In this document: in pieces, positions 1 to 11,166 of the stretch | Layout of the letters: each line of letters starts with the position of its first letter | Numbering within the stretch: position 1 is the first letter of the stretch | NCBI RefSeq assembly: GCF_037975245.1 | Contig: NC_092580.1 | Span: 14,423,001-14,487,000 of the forward strand | Direction of reading: 5' to 3' | DNA: 64,000 nt | Source of the DNA: Apostichopus japonicus | Lineage: Eukaryota; Echinodermata; Holothuroidea; Aspidochirotida; Stichopodidae | The notes under the pieces: model-generated | Told to the model about the DNA's origin: nothing | Databases searched by the model: none | What the model saw: the letters and a program-made list of their open reading frames with translations, nothing else | Position numbers and translations under genes: made by a program

Positions 1-140
1 CATGTTTCATGTCTTTTATGGCAAACAAACAGAGACAGACTCTTCCTTCAAGTATTTGTTTCTTCATAACAGAATTGGCCTCCCTGCCAATCTCATCATT
101 TACCATCTTTGCAACACAGGCTGTGTCTGTAGCATCAATA
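1..140 (-). pseudogene. SET-domain exon, C-terminal half, copy A (cut by window edge)
   Basis: Read on the minus strand, a 3' splice site (TTGTTGCCCTCAG) is followed by an open reading frame whose first codon is completed by TG from the exon at 1464-1623. It encodes CIDATDTACVAKMVNDEIG and then ANSVMKK and LCLFAIKDMKH, the second half of a SET lysine-methyltransferase fold (cofactor/substrate core, with ND where most SET proteins have NH). The RYDYG motif expected next would lie beyond the left edge. This exon itself is open, but its partner exon has two in-frame stops, so I call the copy a pseudogene. The near-identical copy B lies at 3618-3820. The family match rests on motif recognition; the KMT5A-like subtype is inference. 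Confidence 0.7.
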
Positions 141-1463
141 CTGAGGGCAACAAATTGAAAGTTTAAGTGGATTATAAAAACAATTCAGAATGACTATGAA
201 ACCAAAGGAGCAGGACTGAACAACTGTAAAAGTTGAAACACTGTTTAGAGAGCTGCGTAGACAGATCACTCCAATACATAAGATAGTCAAAGCCAAAAGG
301 ATTTTTTACACATATGATAGGAAAATGGATGTAACATTCTGGAGGAATTTGCATCCAATTCTTAGTGAATATAACCCCTTTTTATCATTGATATTTGTTG
401 TTTTTATTCAATGGACACATGATTGCTTATTAGACTGTTATTCTCTGTGATGTCTTTAATTATGCTGATAGCTTATATATGATTCTTTGTGTAGTATAAA
501 AGTTATTTCAAATTTAAGACCAACAACAACATGAAAAAGATTTCAAACACCAATATCAAATGTCTCTCAAATTAGCTTGAAAATGGAAAACTATCAAATG
601 ACTCCATATCAATACTTCTTTAATTCCCTGTTGCCCACCCCAGTCCTTGCTCACTCCCTCTTCCTCAGTAAATTAGGCTAGCATCCACTGCCAGATCACT
701 ACATCCAAAGTTGTACACAAGTCTATGCAAATTTTACTTTTGTCAACATGTGAATAGGCTGGCTTCTCCCATTTGACTGAGTGTAGTGTTAAGCAAAATG
801 TGGTTGGCATATGGTGCCAGCACTCCCTTGTCCCTACCTTATAAACACCCATCCCTCTCTCCCCAGTCCTCCCCTCTTCCCAATTTATTATTCTTAGCTC
901 CACGATCCACTTACAGGTGACTACATGTAAAACTTGTAAGCATGGCTATGCATTTGTTTTGTTTTTCATAAAAAAAAGAAAGTTTTTTCTTCTAAACAAA
1001 TGTTTAGGCTAGATTTTCTGCACTTAACTTAGCGGATTGCTTTGTGCCAGCCACTCCACTCCCTACCTCTAGAAAAAAGTTGCTCCCTCTCTTCCACATT
1101 CCACAAAACATTAAATATCAACCTCTGGTCATGCTACCCTGAGTCCTCCCCCCCCCCCTCTCCCTCCATCTGACAAATCTTCTGAAAGGAGACTTTTATT
1201 TGTAGAAATGTGTACCTAAAATTCTAGGGTAAGTTAGGTTACTCCCCAAAAATTACTAGTGCCTTTCATTTTCTCCTGGCAATAATAACATCCTTCTCAC
1301 AAATTAGTGATTGATATAGTCAAAATTTGAACCCTGGATGTTGTGAATATTTATAGAAAAAAAATATGCATATTTTAAATTGTTATCTTTGTTGTTGTGA
1401 ATAGTCATAAAACAAATTAAGCATATACAGACCATAAAATGGGAAGCAAACATTTTAACTTAC
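141..1463. other. intron of SET copy A; no gene seen
   Basis: About 1.3 kb between the two SET exons of copy A. The parts next to each exon resemble the matching parts of the copy B intron (3821-4558), which is only 738 bp. The middle, roughly 350-1150, has no counterpart in B. I see no exon or recognisable transposon in it. A short C run lies near 1148-1157. Confidence 0.5.
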
Positions 1464-1623
1464 CATTCTATAATTCCACCATTCTCATACAAGTACATGG
1501 CGGTGTTGCCAGCTTTCTTGGTTCTAGCTCTATTGGATGCCTCCTCAGGAGAAATGATTTCTCCTCTTTATTCTAGCTAGAAATCACCTTGCCTGATTTC
1601 CTTTGTTGCAAACACTTCCCTTC
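1464..1623 (-). pseudogene. SET-domain exon, N-terminal half, copy A
   Basis: On the minus strand the acceptor TCTTGACAG precedes, and the donor GTAAGT follows, a 160-nt exon. In the frame set by the exon at 7859-7958 (which ends in a lone G) it reads GREVFATKEIRQGDF, then TAG, then LE, TAA, RGEIISPEEASNRARTKKAG and YLYENGGIIE. This is the start of a SET domain (consensus GRGVFAT...GDFLLEYRGE). TAG replaces a leucine codon, probably TTG, and TAA replaces a tyrosine codon. The TAG is shared with copy B, so it arose before the duplication. Phases (1 in, 2 out) agree with the neighbouring exons. Confidence 0.75.
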
Positions 1624-1697
1624 CTGTCAAGACCTTAAAAAAGAAATGGGTTGAACAGGGAAAGAAAATAAAAGAATTCTTTGATGTTGCATTCAAT

Positions 1698-2213
1698 GTC
1701 TTCAACCTTGGACAGCCTCACTCCCCCACACCATATCGGATTGGGAACAATCACAGAATACCATACACAGTTTGTGTTCTGCAAATGATTCTGTTCTTAA
1801 ATAATCTCCCTTCTTTCTGCTCAACACCATCCCTCCATCTGTACAACCATTATGATACAGTAATGTTATCAAGACCAACTCACCCAACCCCGCCCCCCAG
1901 AAAAAGGAAAGTTTCATAAAGTTCCATAAAGCTGTTTCAACAGTACTCTGCATTACCCTGGTACTATACATATTACAAAATATGAGACAGACACTGGGCA
2001 TGATCCAACCCCCCTCACCCCCACCCCTCCCCACAGGAGGCAGGATGGAAAATTGGATTGTCTTGATAATAGTACTCCATTGAGCAACAATAAATGGAGG
2101 TACTTTCCTTTTTTAAACTTGATAAATTTACCTCAATGGGACATTCAATCATTTTATGTGTTCATGTAGAATATATGAGAATAGTTTGGATGGTAAAGAT
2201 TTCCAGTTGGCCT
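1698..2213. repeat. 516-bp tandem duplication, first copy
   Basis: First of two head-to-tail copies, starting at GTCTTCAACC and ending at TTGGCCT. The second copy (2214-2730) differs, as far as I can see, by one inserted A near 2606. A diverged third copy is found at about 5979-6282 and 7466-7620, split by a transposable element. The segment lies directly upstream of a SET exon in both larger duplication units. An identical 110-codon minus-strand ORF in each copy has no domain I recognise. Confidence 0.9.
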
Positions 2214-2730
2214 GTCTTCAACCTTGGACAGCCTCACTCCCCCACACCATATCGGATTGGGAACAATCACAGAATACCATACACAGTTTGTGTTCTGCAA
2301 ATGATTCTGTTCTTAAATAATCTCCCTTCTTTCTGCTCAACACCATCCCTCCATCTGTACAACCATTATGATACAGTAATGTTATCAAGACCAACTCACC
2401 CAACCCCGCCCCCCAGAAAAAGGAAAGTTTCATAAAGTTCCATAAAGCTGTTTCAACAGTACTCTGCATTACCCTGGTACTATACATATTACAAAATATG
2501 AGACAGACACTGGGCATGATCCAACCCCCCTCACCCCCACCCCTCCCCACAGGAGGCAGGATGGAAAATTGGATTGTCTTGATAATAGTACTCCATTGAG
2601 CAACAAATAAATGGAGGTACTTTCCTTTTTTAAACTTGATAAATTTACCTCAATGGGACATTCAATCATTTTATGTGTTCATGTAGAATATATGAGAATA
2701 GTTTGGATGGTAAAGATTTCCAGTTGGCCT
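2214..2730. repeat. 516-bp tandem duplication, second copy
   Basis: Near-identical repeat of 1698-2213 (one extra A in a short A run). The near-total identity of non-coding sequence implies a very recent duplication or an assembly duplication. Confidence 0.9.
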
Positions 2731-3617
2731 TTCCTATGTAGTATGTAAGCTAATGCTTGATCAATTACACTTTGAAAGCCAAAACTACATTCTGTAGAAT
2801 ACTTTCAAGTGGTTACTGTAAGCTCTTGTTTAGGGTTTATCATTCAGGTATGTTATTGCCCCGACTTTTCCAACATTTGAATCCCACAATCAAAGAACAT
2901 TTCTTGTCAAGTTCTATTTATTTTACTAAAATACTTTTCTCTGTTACCTTGCTGATTGATTTCTAATGGTGGTCTTTCTTCAGGAAACACCACAGTTAGA
3001 GGTTGAAAAAGTTAGAGATATCTTTGAAGCCCTGCGAAAGGTTAAAACCCTCTATCATATTTTGTCTTGTTAAGACCATAGTTTCAGCTGCTTCAGTGTA
3101 CACAGAGTACACCTTCCTTCTTTACACAAAGCTGAACACATCTTTGCTCAGAGTGCCCCCCCCCCCATACTTGATGTTTATATTCATTCCTAGGGTCTTG
3201 TACATTTCTCAATAGTTATCTTATCGTTCTGAGCTAAACGGTCTTTTCGATGTTTTAAGGCAGATTTGCCAAAGTAAAGTGAAGCAGCTAAGCAGATAGC
3301 CAGAAGGGCTCACTCCTTCATACATTCATGTATGTCCTGCATCCCACCCTCATGATTTGTTCTGTAAGAAACTGATCACCATGGCATAGCAATTTTGTAC
3401 AAATCCTGCATCTCTTAAATGAATAAAGATTCATGTTGTTTGGATGAATGTCCAAGATTTTTGTAACGGACAGAATCCTCAGCCAGGTGGTATTCAGTGA
3501 ACGATCTCCTTCAGATACTGGGTAAACTGGAATTTATCTTAAACATATTTCTCTATACCCTATTAAAGTTTAACTATTAAGTAAATATTTACTCATGCCT
3601 TGCAATTTCTTTCTTAC
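2731..3617. other. spacer between SET copies
   Basis: Apart from the doubtful exon at 2984-3040 I see no gene here. A C run lies at about 3158-3166. Confidence 0.4.
2984..3040 (+). other. possible short coding exon, unknown
   Basis: A pyrimidine-rich 3' splice site (GGTCTTTCTTCAG) is followed by 19 open codons reading ETPQLEVEKVRDIFEALRK, ending at AAG|GTTAAA, a weak donor. The peptide has an amphipathic, protein-like composition that stands out from the surrounding non-coding DNA, but I do not recognise it and no partner exon was found. It could be a relic of a gene or coincidence. Confidence 0.2.
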
Positions 3618-3820
3618 CTTCTTTCACCACAGTAAATCTGTTTGCCCATAGTCGTACCGAAGTTCTTGACCATGTTTTATGTCATTTAGGGCAAACAAAC
3701 AGAGACAGACTCTTCCTTCAAGTATTTGCAAGTATTTGTTTCTTCATAACAGAATTGGCCTCCCTGCCAATCTCATCATTTACCATCTTTGCAACACAGG
3801 CTGTGTCTGTAGCATCAATA
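3618..3820 (-). pseudogene. SET-domain exon, C-terminal half, copy B
   Basis: Minus-strand exon between acceptor GTTGCCCTCAG and donor GTAAGA. It encodes IDATDTACVAKMVNDEIG, ANSVMKK, then after a frameshift VCLCLFALNDIKHGQELRYDYG and QTDLLW, completing the SET fold including the RYDYG motif that carries the catalytic tyrosine. Two lesions are visible. A 10-bp tandem duplication (CAAGTATTTG repeated, about 3721-3738) breaks the frame, and TGA occurs where an arginine codon is expected after the final tryptophan. Copy A at 1-140 lacks the 10-bp duplication. Confidence 0.75.
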
Positions 3821-4558
3821 CTGAGGGCAACAAATTGAAAGTTAAGTGGATTATAAAAACAATTCAGAATGACTATGAAACCAAAGGAGCAGGACTGAAC
3901 AACTGTAAAAGTTGACACACTGTATAGAGAGCTACATAGACAGATCACTCATTGTATATGATAGTACAAGCCAAAATGAATTTTTGACAGGTTAAATAGG
4001 AAAATGAATGTAACATTCTGGAGGAATTTGATTCAAGTCATATGTTTTGATGTACATTTGAAGTTGTCTCTTTTCACACAAAAGTCAACCCCAAGCATCA
4101 AGTATGATTCCTGATTTGCAAGTTATTCATTCCAAGGTGCAAACATACAGTAGTTTGTGAAAGGTAAAAAAAAACTCTTTGTTGTCAGTGCATAACTCTG
4201 ACATCACCCTCATTTGCTTCAAGTCCACTTCTGGTGAAAAATCAGTGTAATTCAAAGGTGATATCTCGCTCCATCAGACAAATCTTTGGAAAGTAGACTA
4301 GGTTTTATTTGTAGAAATACGCAGCGAATATTCTTAGGGAATTTAGGCTACGCCATGAAAAATATTAGTGCCTTTCATTTTCTCCTGGTAATAATAAAAT
4401 CCTACTCACAAATTAGCAAGTAGTGTGACATTCCAACCCTCCATTTTGTGAATATTTATGCATTTCAAAGTTTAAATTGTTATCCTTAATGTTGTGAATA
4501 GTCAAAGAAAAATAAACATTTACAGACCATAATATGGGAAGCAAACATTTTAACTTAC
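3821..4558 (-). other. intron of SET copy B
   Basis: 738-bp intron with minus-strand GTAAGT donor at its 5' end and CCCTCAG acceptor at its 3' end. Its two ends are similar to the copy A intron. No other feature seen. Confidence 0.5.
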
Positions 4559-4717
4559 CATTCTATAGTCCACCATTCTCATAAAAGTACAAGAGGGTGT
4601 TGCCATCTTCCTTGGTTCTAGCTATTTTTGATGCCTCCTCAGGAGAAATTATTTCTCTTCTATACTCTAGCTAGAAATCACCTTGCCTGATGTACTTTGT
4701 TGCAAACACTCCTCTTC
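4559..4717 (-). pseudogene. SET-domain exon, N-terminal half, copy B
   Basis: Minus-strand exon with acceptor TCTTGACAG and donor GTAAGT. It reads GRGVFATKYIRQGDF, TAG, LEYRREIISPEEASK, then ARTKEDGN and YFYENGGL. It keeps the GRGVFAT and LEYR motifs better than copy A but has the same TAG (GATTTC TAG CTAGA). It is 159 nt, one less than copy A; the lost base gives a second stop just before the donor. The exon at 7859-7958 joins it exactly, giving ...FIIDTI-GRGVFAT. Function is lost unless both lesions are sequence errors. Confidence 0.75.
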
Positions 4718-4774
4718 CTGTCAAGATGTCAAAAAAGGAATGGATTGAAAAAGATTTTCTGATACAGGGAAAGA

Positions 4775-5944
4775 CTAGAGCACCAATGGTGCAGAAGCTC
4801 ATACCTTTTCGAGCTGAAAAATGTAGGGCCCACAAAACCAATTTTGGGCCCGTGAGGGATACCCCCCTCCCCCTCCGTTAGCAGAATCCTGGCCACACCA
4901 CTGGCTATAATTCCTATTTGCCCCTTTAAATCCTATTTTACCCACTCTCTCAAACAATACCAATGACCTACCCTATTAAACTTTCTCCCCTCTACCTTAG
5001 CAGACATAACAAGCACTCCCTACAAGACATAACTTCACAAGCTGCCTACATACCTCAGGCTCAAAGACTTCTAAGAATCGGCAAGTGCTGATTGGCTATA
5101 GGGCTCTCATGCTTACAGTTCATCAGTTAATAACAACTCCCAGTCCTGCTTTAATTCCACTAACAGCCTCTGCAGAGCTTAACCACAAATGTAAACAAAC
5201 ACTGCAGAAACTGGGAGACAAATTAAAGGAGCTTTGGCAAAAAGTGAAGGCTCAGATTTTTTTAAACAATGGGGATTAATTGTAATTAATTAACTTTTGA
5301 CCAAAATTTTTTAGGCATCACCTTATTCATACACAATCCAACAATCATCAGTTCAACTTTGAATATGATCCATCAAAATCTTGAGGAGATTGAGATATTT
5401 GAAAATATTACAAAGAATGACCCCCGATGACCCCCTAAATGACATTTGACCTCAATTTTCCGAACACCCCTCTTAACTCTCATCCCGAGGAACATTGTGA
5501 CCAAGTTTCATTATAATTGGCCATACACTGTACGAACAGGAGCAATTTGAAAATATAGGGCCGCGGCCCGGGCCACAAAAGACCCCTAGTTGATCTTTGA
5601 TCTCAAATTCATGAACACCCTGAAGGTAAAACTACCATAGGACTATTGTGACAAACCCTCAACATTGTACCATGGAATCTGTAGGAGAAGAAGCATTTTG
5701 CGTATTTCCACAAAATGGCCCATTACGGCCCACAGGTGACCATTGACCCCAAATTTTGGACCATATCTGATGGCCCTATACCCAATGGTCCTTGTGTCCA
5801 AGTTTCATGAAATTCCATCAAACACTGTGCGAGTGGGAGCGGTTTTACCAATTGTTGACGGATAGAGTGATAGAGTGATAGAATGATAGAGTGATAGACG
5901 CCGCACTGTAACAATAGCTCACACCAGCATGCTGGTATGAGCTA
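4775..5944. mobile_element. 1.17-kb non-autonomous transposable element, copy 1
   Basis: Starts near CTAGAGCACCAATGGTGC and ends with a 28-bp near-palindrome (5916-5943, core CCAGCATGCTGG) and CTA. Copy 2 at 6283-7465 has the same ends. The related empty site around 1660-1680 (CAGGGAAAGAAAATAAAAG) shows the insertion. No protein is encoded. A GATAGAGT-type micro-repeat near 5863-5898 is longer here than in copy 2. At about 4878-4902 the element holds an end reading CCACACCACTG like a hAT terminus, so it may be composite. Superfamily undetermined: I see no clear terminal inverted repeat or target duplication. Confidence 0.75.
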
Positions 5945-5978
5945 AAAATAGAAGAGTTCTTTGATGTTGTGTCCAATG

Positions 5979-6282
5979 TCTTCAATCTTGGACAGCCTCA
6001 CTTCCCGCGTTCCAAATCGGATTGGGAACAATCACAAAAGGCCATACACAGTTGGTGTTCTACAAGTGATTTTGTTCTTAAATAATCTCCCTTCTTTCTG
6101 CTAACCCCCATCTCTCCATCTGTACAACCATTATAATGAAACAGTAATGTTATCAAGACCAACTCTTCTAAATGAACACCCCCCATCCCCCCACTCACAA
6201 AAAGGACAAAACAAAATGAGAGAGACACTGGGCATGACCCCCTCATCCCCCCACCCCAACCCAATCCCAGTGGCAGGAAGAA
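5979..6282. repeat. diverged third copy of the 516-bp block, first part
   Basis: Similar to 1698-2040 (GTCTTCAATCTTGGACAGCC onwards). It is cut at 6282 by the second transposable element and resumes after 7465 with TTGCTTTGTATTC and the CCATTGAGCAACA motif. Confidence 0.75.
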
Positions 6283-7465
6283 CTAGAGCACCAATGGTGC
6301 AGAAGCTCATACCTTTTCGAGCTTAAAAATGTAGGGCCCACAAAACTTTATGGCCCACCAAATTTCAGGCCATTTTTCAGATTCCACCAATTTTGGGCCC
6401 ATGAGGGATACCCCCCCCCCTCCATTAGCAGAATCCTGGCCACACCACTGGCTATAATTCCTATTTTCCTCCTTTAAATCCTATTTTACCCACTCCCTCA
6501 AACAATACCACTGACCTACCCTATTAACTTTCTCCCCTCTACCTGAGCAGACATAACTTCACAAGCACTCCTCCCAAAATTTTGGCTGGCTGCTTACAAC
6601 CTCAGACTCCAAAGACTTCTAGAATCGGCAAGTGCTGATTGGCTGTAGGGCTCTCATGCTTACAGTTCAACAGTTAATAACAACTCCCAATACTGCTTTA
6701 ATTCCACTAACAGCCTCTGCAGAGCTTAACCACAAATGTAAACAAATACTGCAGAGACTGGGAGACAAATTAAAGGAGCTTTGGAAAAAGGTGAAGGCTC
6801 AGATTTTTTAAACAATGGGGATTAATTGTACTTAATTAACTTTTGACCAAAAATTATGAGGCATCACCTGATTCATACACAATCCAACAATCATCAGTTA
6901 AACTTAGAATATGATCCATCAAAATCTTGAGGAGATTGAGATGTTTGAAAATATTACAAAGAATGACCCCGATGACCCCCTAAATGACATTTGACCTCAA
7001 TTTTCCGAACACCCCTCGTAACCCTCATCCCGAGGAACATTGTAACCAAGTTTCATTACAACTGGCCATAAACTGTACGAATGGAAGCAATTTGAAAATA
7101 TAGGGCCGCGGCCCAGGCCACAAAAGACCCCTAGTTGATCTTTGATCTCAAATTCATGAACACCTTGAAGGTAAAACTTCCATAGTACTATCGTGACAAA
7201 CCCTCAACATTGTACCATGGAATCTGTAGGAGAAGAAGCATTTTGCGTATTTCCACAAAATGGCCCATTATGGCCCACAAGTGACCTTTGACCCCAAATT
7301 TCGGACCATATCTGATGGCCCTATACCCAATGGTCCTTGTGTCCAAGTTTCATGAAATTCCATTAAACACTGTGCGAGTGGGAGCAGTTTTACCAATTGT
7401 TGACGGATAGAGTGATAGACGCCGCACTGTAACAATAGCTCACACCAGCATGCTGGTATGAGCTA
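6283..7465. mobile_element. 1.18-kb non-autonomous transposable element, copy 2
   Basis: Same element as 4775-5944, in the same orientation, with the same CTAGAGCACC start and the terminal near-palindrome at 7437-7464. It adds about 50 bp near 6345-6395 and has a shorter GATAGAGT micro-repeat. It interrupts the third copy of the 516-bp block; copies 1 and 2 of that block provide the empty site. Confidence 0.75.
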
Positions 7466-7858
7466 AAAATTGCTTTGTATTCATAATAGTATTCCATTGA
7501 GCAACAGTATATGGCGGTAATTTCCATATTGGAACTAAATCAATTTACCTCACTGGGACATTCAGTCATCTTGTGTGTTCATTTAGAATATGAGAACAGT
7601 TTGGAAAGTAAAGACCTCAAGGTCAGTGCTTTTTGAAAACTTCTAGCAATTTAAGCATGCCAAAATTTAGGGCCAATACAGACTACCTTTAACATACTGT
7701 ACTCCAATGTCAGTAAAAGCAATTTGACCAACGTTCAAGTTGAAATTTTTAGTGCTAGTTTTATAGTTTAAGCTGTGTATCATTTCCCACTTGAATTTGA
7801 TGCACTATCATACAGAATATCCTAAAAAGGCATTAAATGATTTTTTTTTACATCTTAC

Positions 7859-7958
7859 CAATGGTATCAATGATGAACCTCACTTGAAAGTCTTCCTTAT
7901 CACACTCTGATTGTACATGATGGAGGCAGTCCTGGTGTAGGGTGATCTTATTATGAAA
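7859..7958 (-). CDS. pre-SET coding exon of SET methyltransferase-like gene
   Basis: A 100-nt minus-strand exon with a strong acceptor (TTTTTTTATGTAG) and donor (GTAAGA). It encodes 33 codons starting FHNKITLHQDCLHHVQSECD and ending DFQVRFIIDTI plus a lone G. That G completes the glycine of GRGVFAT at the start of the SET exon at 4559-4717, so phase and protein both join. In KMT5A-like proteins a stretch of this kind (v-x-x-I-x-x-x-x-G-R-G-V-F) leads directly into the SET domain. The exon has no stop. The gene's 5' exons were not identified with certainty. Only downstream broken SET exons are visible in the window, so the locus is probably dead unless a third intact set exists elsewhere. Confidence 0.55.
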
Positions 7959-10900
7959 CTACATAAAAAAGAGAGATAACATCACAAAACATTTAAAATC
8001 ATAAAAACAATACACATGCAATGACATTGAAGCAGTAAGTTAAAAGCAGAAGCAAAACTGGATGATGTCCCATTAGTCGCTGCTTAAAAAATAATTACTA
8101 CTGTTTAATCTAATAATAGGTAGAAAGTTTAAAGAAAGAATTCTTTAATATGGTTTGTTTGATTTTTTTTTTCCATTTTGTATCACAGACATGTTGCTCT
8201 GAAAATGAATATTTGTTAAAATCAAATCCAAGTGGCAAGGTATGATCCACAGTAGTTAAGGCTCACAGCAACTTTTGATTATTTATAGCTTCCACACCAA
8301 AGATAGCCACTATAAGTACCAGCCATAACTAGTGATTATCTAATGGCAGATGATATTTCCTTTTGCACAAGTGTAGAATCCAAATTCATTTATAATCAAA
8401 TGAGTTATTGGTTAAATGATAAAAAACAGGTTGGAGTGGAAATTTACCCTTATAAAATGGGAGTTTTCATTTGCATTCAGTAATTTATTTTGTTATTTTG
8501 AGGTTAATAGTAAGGGGCTGGTTTAGAAAATATCATGGTCCATGGTAGCCCCCTACTTTAAAGGTACAGAAATATTGCAGCACTCTATCAGTACCTGTTG
8601 GCCAACAGCCGGCTGTATGTTTAAAGTAAGGTTTTGCAGCTGATAAACTTTTGCAGAACTTTGCTTAAAACTAACTTGTTAGTTTTGTTGAAATACCAAC
8701 AAAGACATCATGGTGAAATTTGTCAAATGTAGAGATAATTGTTTATAGACCTAACTTGATCAGTACCTCTAAACAAAATTGTGATCTCTAGAGTGACTCG
8801 CCATGCACCAACTGGAATATGCCCTCAACAATTAGCTTTGAATATATAAACATTTTTTGCACAGTAAATGTGTGAAGAAATTCTAGTTTCTGTATGGGAC
8901 TGAAGTTACTGTTACATTTTCTTGAAAGTAATTATCAAAATATATGAAAATGCATTTAAGAAGTAGAAGCTTCTATACTATGTTTTCATTCATCAACATT
9001 TTGTGCAGTTTGAGAAGATAACAGGTCATTTTGTCCCACTACCAGTTTGCACACTACCAGTGTGCCTCCAAAGTAAAAATCCTTTCAAATTCCCACATAC
9101 CTAACAGTTTGCCTCCTCACATCTATCCAATGTGTACTTTTAAAAATTGCCAGATGCTGTTATGAATATTCAAATATTAGGATTAACTCTCAGATATTAG
9201 TGACAAAATGTCATGTTCAGCAAATTTAGAGTGGAATATCATATGTTCAGACAGGTACTTTATTGCTGAGAAGTGATGTAGGTCAAATGTGGGTCATCAA
9301 CATGCATAAATTTGATGTGATTTAAGTAACAATGAAGTTTAAATTTCATTGTTTAGATATAAAAAGTTGTAAATAAGGACAATATTCCACATGAACAATT
9401 TACTTAAATGGCACAGGCCTTGGCAACTCATGAACATATGCCATCAATGCCAACAACCAATCAGGTGATGAGCTGAGACTTGTAATCACATCAGCAACTT
9501 AAAGGAATTAAACCAATGCTCCCCTTTAAGATCACTACTCTCAGCTAATTCATCAGAGTCATCCAGGCACCTGATAGACAACAGCAATAGGACAAACCAA
9601 ACTTTTCAAACCTACTTTTCTAATATCAAATATCACCTGTACTCATGTACACATTCCATCAATGACAAGGACCATGTGTCGAGCTGAGACTTGCAATCTC
9701 ATCCACTCAGGAAGGATAATTAATATTCATCATATAAGTAAGATATTTTGTGACATTTTAGTTCAATAACACTATTTCCATTTTTAAGATGTAATGGCTG
9801 AATTGTATGCATTTATGATGGTATTTCTTTGCTCTACCATGTGGTGAGCAAGTTGAGCAGGAGCCAGTAGGAGTCAGCCTAGCTAAAAGTTAACCTTAGA
9901 CAAAACAAAAATAATAATTTGCATGCAGAGAGGAAAAATTGTTCTTTTTCAATCAGTTTAGTTACTGAAATATAATGGAATATATGCATTCATACTGTCC
10001 AACAAACATGTCATTTTGGGGTTCAATTTTTTTAAATTTGATTTTGATTTCATCAATCTTTTTCTTCATTAGGATCACAACAGGAAAATGAGCATTTTAT
10101 CCACTTGTGTAATCTTTGTATGGACACTTGCCTAGTGGCCCTGGGCATGCTGGGTGAGACCTGCCCCAGCTGACAGCCCTTTCAGCTGCCCTACTAAATT
10201 GGGAGGGTCATAAGGAGAGGAGAATTGTTTTCAACAAGGAAAACTAGCTAGACTTAAATGTCAATATGGTACTATCCATGATAAGACTCTTGCAGGTAAT
10301 TGTTAAGGAATAATTAATGTTAATAGATTTTGTGTAGTTTCATGAATGAAAGTTTTTTGGATCACCTCATGACAGCATCAGCAGTGGGTTTGGAAAGTGG
10401 GGTGGCCAAATTTGAATCTTCTCACTTAACAAGTACATCAGTGGCGCACAAAGCATGATATTTTCTTTGGATCACACAAATAGCTGCATAGAGCCTTGAT
10501 GTCTGAATAAGGGGCAGGGGTCTGAGGGGAGGGGTGTCCATAGCTTATTTCCCAGATTTAGCCATGTGTTTGGCTCTGAAATTATGGTATCTGCATAAAG
10601 TGAATCAGAGAAACAAAATTGAAGGTTTGGGGGAAAAGTGCAATGGTCCACCCTTTCTTACCTTCCTTCCTCCCTCCCATGTTATCCAATCCACCCCCCC
10701 CCCTCCCCCTCCCTATCACACCTTCTCATGTTATAGATGTTTAGTGGGACAAGATTAAAGTAGAAGGCAGATACTGAGATACCAATAGATTAGCACTAAA
10801 AATTGGAAATGCAAACTAACATGGCCAAAGCTATTTGTTATAGGCCTCAGTAAATCAAGCCCAATCACTAATATTCATGAGTTGTGCACCAAAACAATAG

Positions 10901-11094
10901 GGATCACCAACTTCCCAACTTATTAACCAAGTATGGTATCACTCTAGTATGCATTTTGTAGAGATATTTTGTTCACAAGCTCATTGTCACATACACACCC
11001 AGACACCAACTTGATTGCATAAATTTTAGTTGCCTCCAGTATGGGAAGTAATTAACAAGGAGCCAATCAATTGTTTCAAGACAATACAACTCAC
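7959..11094. other. no gene recognised
   Basis: AT-rich sequence without recognisable exons. Two stretches near 9423-9500 and 9650-9720 resemble each other (CCATCAATG followed by GAGCTGAGACTTG) and look like an old duplication. Confidence 0.4.
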
Positions 11095-11166
11095 TGATGT
11101 ATGGTGTTTTCTCCTTCTCCAGCATCATAACTACTGTGTTTATATCTTTGGCATGAATCATTTTGT
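11095..11166 (-). CDS. possible minus-strand coding exon, unknown
   Basis: Acceptor TTTCTTTTATATAG and donor CATCA|GTGAGT bound 72 nt, open only in the phase 1-1 frame, reading KMIHAKDINTVVMMLEKEKT followed by PYI. The splice sites are strong and the frame stays open well past the donor. I do not recognise the peptide. It might be an upstream exon of the SET gene, but its exit phase (1) does not fit the phase-0 start of the exon at 7859-7958, so another exon would be needed. Confidence 0.3.

Noticed and set aside
1702-2550. Identical 110-codon minus-strand ORFs
   Set aside because: They match only because the 516-bp block is duplicated. Composition is not protein-like, and the diverged third copy does not keep the frame.
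4775-7465. Helitron identity for the 1.17-1.18 kb elements
   Set aside because: The 3' hairpin is suggestive, but no 5' TC, no proper CTRR-T junction and no A/T insertion site are seen in either copy.
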